A DNA stretch of 64,000 bases from Collinsella sp. TF06-26 (lineage in GTDB: Bacteria > Actinomycetota > Coriobacteriia > Coriobacteriales > Coriobacteriaceae): the NCBI RefSeq assembly GCF_002232035.1, contig NZ_NKXR01000011.1:1-64000 (forward strand). Reading direction: 5' to 3'. Made by a program: the position numbers and the translations under genes. This document shows positions 63,781-64,000 of this stretch, one piece after another. The notes beneath the pieces were generated by a model, which ran no database searches, had not been told where the DNA came from, and worked only from the letters and a program-made list of their open reading frames with translations. The first letter of the stretch is position 1. Every line of letters begins with the position of its first letter.

Positions 63781-64000
63781 CTACTTGCCTTTGTGGAAAA
63801 GGTTTTTGATAACGGAGGGGATGCTCTTGGCGCCCTTGGCCGTCACATCGATAAAGTCGGGCGAACGCACGAGCTTATCCTCGTCGACGTACTTACGGAC
63901 CGCGCGAAGCGTCTCTTTATCGTCGCGCGTCGAAAACGTAAAGTGACCGTTTTCTTTGGTAAAGATCGCAAAACGCGTAATCTTCTTGGTGCCGCGCAAA
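63781..64000 (-). CDS. C-terminal part of an unknown protein (cut by the window edge)
   Basis: At least 72 residues are in the window, and the frame is still open at the edge, so the start lies outside. The visible part is basic and beta-rich, with FAIFTKENGHFTFSTRDDKE and a Lys-rich end (NLFHKGK). It may be a PH-like or small nucleic-acid-binding domain; nothing firm can be said. Confidence 0.5.
   Translation of the reverse strand, partial: LRGTKKITRFAIFTKENGHFTFSTRDDKETLRAVRKYVDEDKLVRSPDFIDVTAKGAKSIPSVIKNLFHKGK

Overview
The window looks like a chromosomal segment of a strictly anaerobic, high-GC actinobacterium of the class Coriobacteriia, most probably Collinsella or a close relative (inferred from gene content; no species call is possible). 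Supporting signs are the actinobacterial order kinase, fhaA, fhaB, pstP, rodA/pbpA, pknB; a homodimeric-type pyruvate:ferredoxin oxidoreductase; rubrerythrin with an Rrf2 regulator; a lone carbamate kinase; LytS/LytTR two-component pairs; and a membrane LuxR-type regulator. Most genes up to about 52.5 kb lie on the minus strand. The final 10 kb is on the plus strand.

Layout. 0.1-11.7 kb: threonine aldolase, PAP2 phosphatase, mfd, nth, an ABC exporter, rmuC, a nucleotidyltransferase/HTH pair that resembles a toxin-antitoxin system, and a small membrane protein. 12.1-14.2 kb: a probable oxidative-stress operon of an Fe-S type Rrf2 regulator, a MutY homologue without the iron-sulfur cysteines, and rubrerythrin. 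14.5-23.7 kb: tRNA-Asp, a phosphodiesterase, a glycosyltransferase-LytS-LytTR operon, an MFS transporter, a zinc phospholipase-like protein and a second LytS-LytTR pair. 23.7-28 kb: an amidohydrolase with an APC permease, and a C39-like membrane protease. 28.2-29.8 kb: an IS110-family element of the IS1111 type with its terminal inverted repeats. 29.9-36.8 kb: carbamate kinase, an AT-rich gap with gene debris, an AAA/DUF4143 ATPase and nifJ. 37.2-40.9 kb: a coupled membrane protein-Ser/Thr kinase-FHA module. 41.1-46.5 kb: recR, ybaB and dnaX, with two small unknown genes in the middle. 46.6-52.5 kb: a secreted small protein with an ABC transporter of two permeases, downstream of a regulator that carries two LuxR HTH domains. 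52.9-63.1 kb: the Ser/Thr kinase and cell-wall cluster, in which SEDS polymerase and class B PBP are fused into one protein. 63.2-64 kb: tRNA-Arg with a duplicated 3' end, and the end of an unknown gene.

The most unusual feature is not a gene. Three intergenic regions (near 28.1, 52.7 and 63.6 kb) hold 17 copies of a 14-base motif (consensus GGGATGCRSTTTCC) in strictly alternating orientation. Start-to-start distances alternate between 30 and 32 bases, with one step of 29. The spacer sequences are much less conserved than the motif. Separately, five intergenic regions hold very long near-perfect inverted repeats (arms 25-38 bases, unrelated to each other), four of them just downstream of stop codons. 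Four operons have terminator-like hairpins pressed against the ribosome binding site of their first gene, which suggests attenuation.
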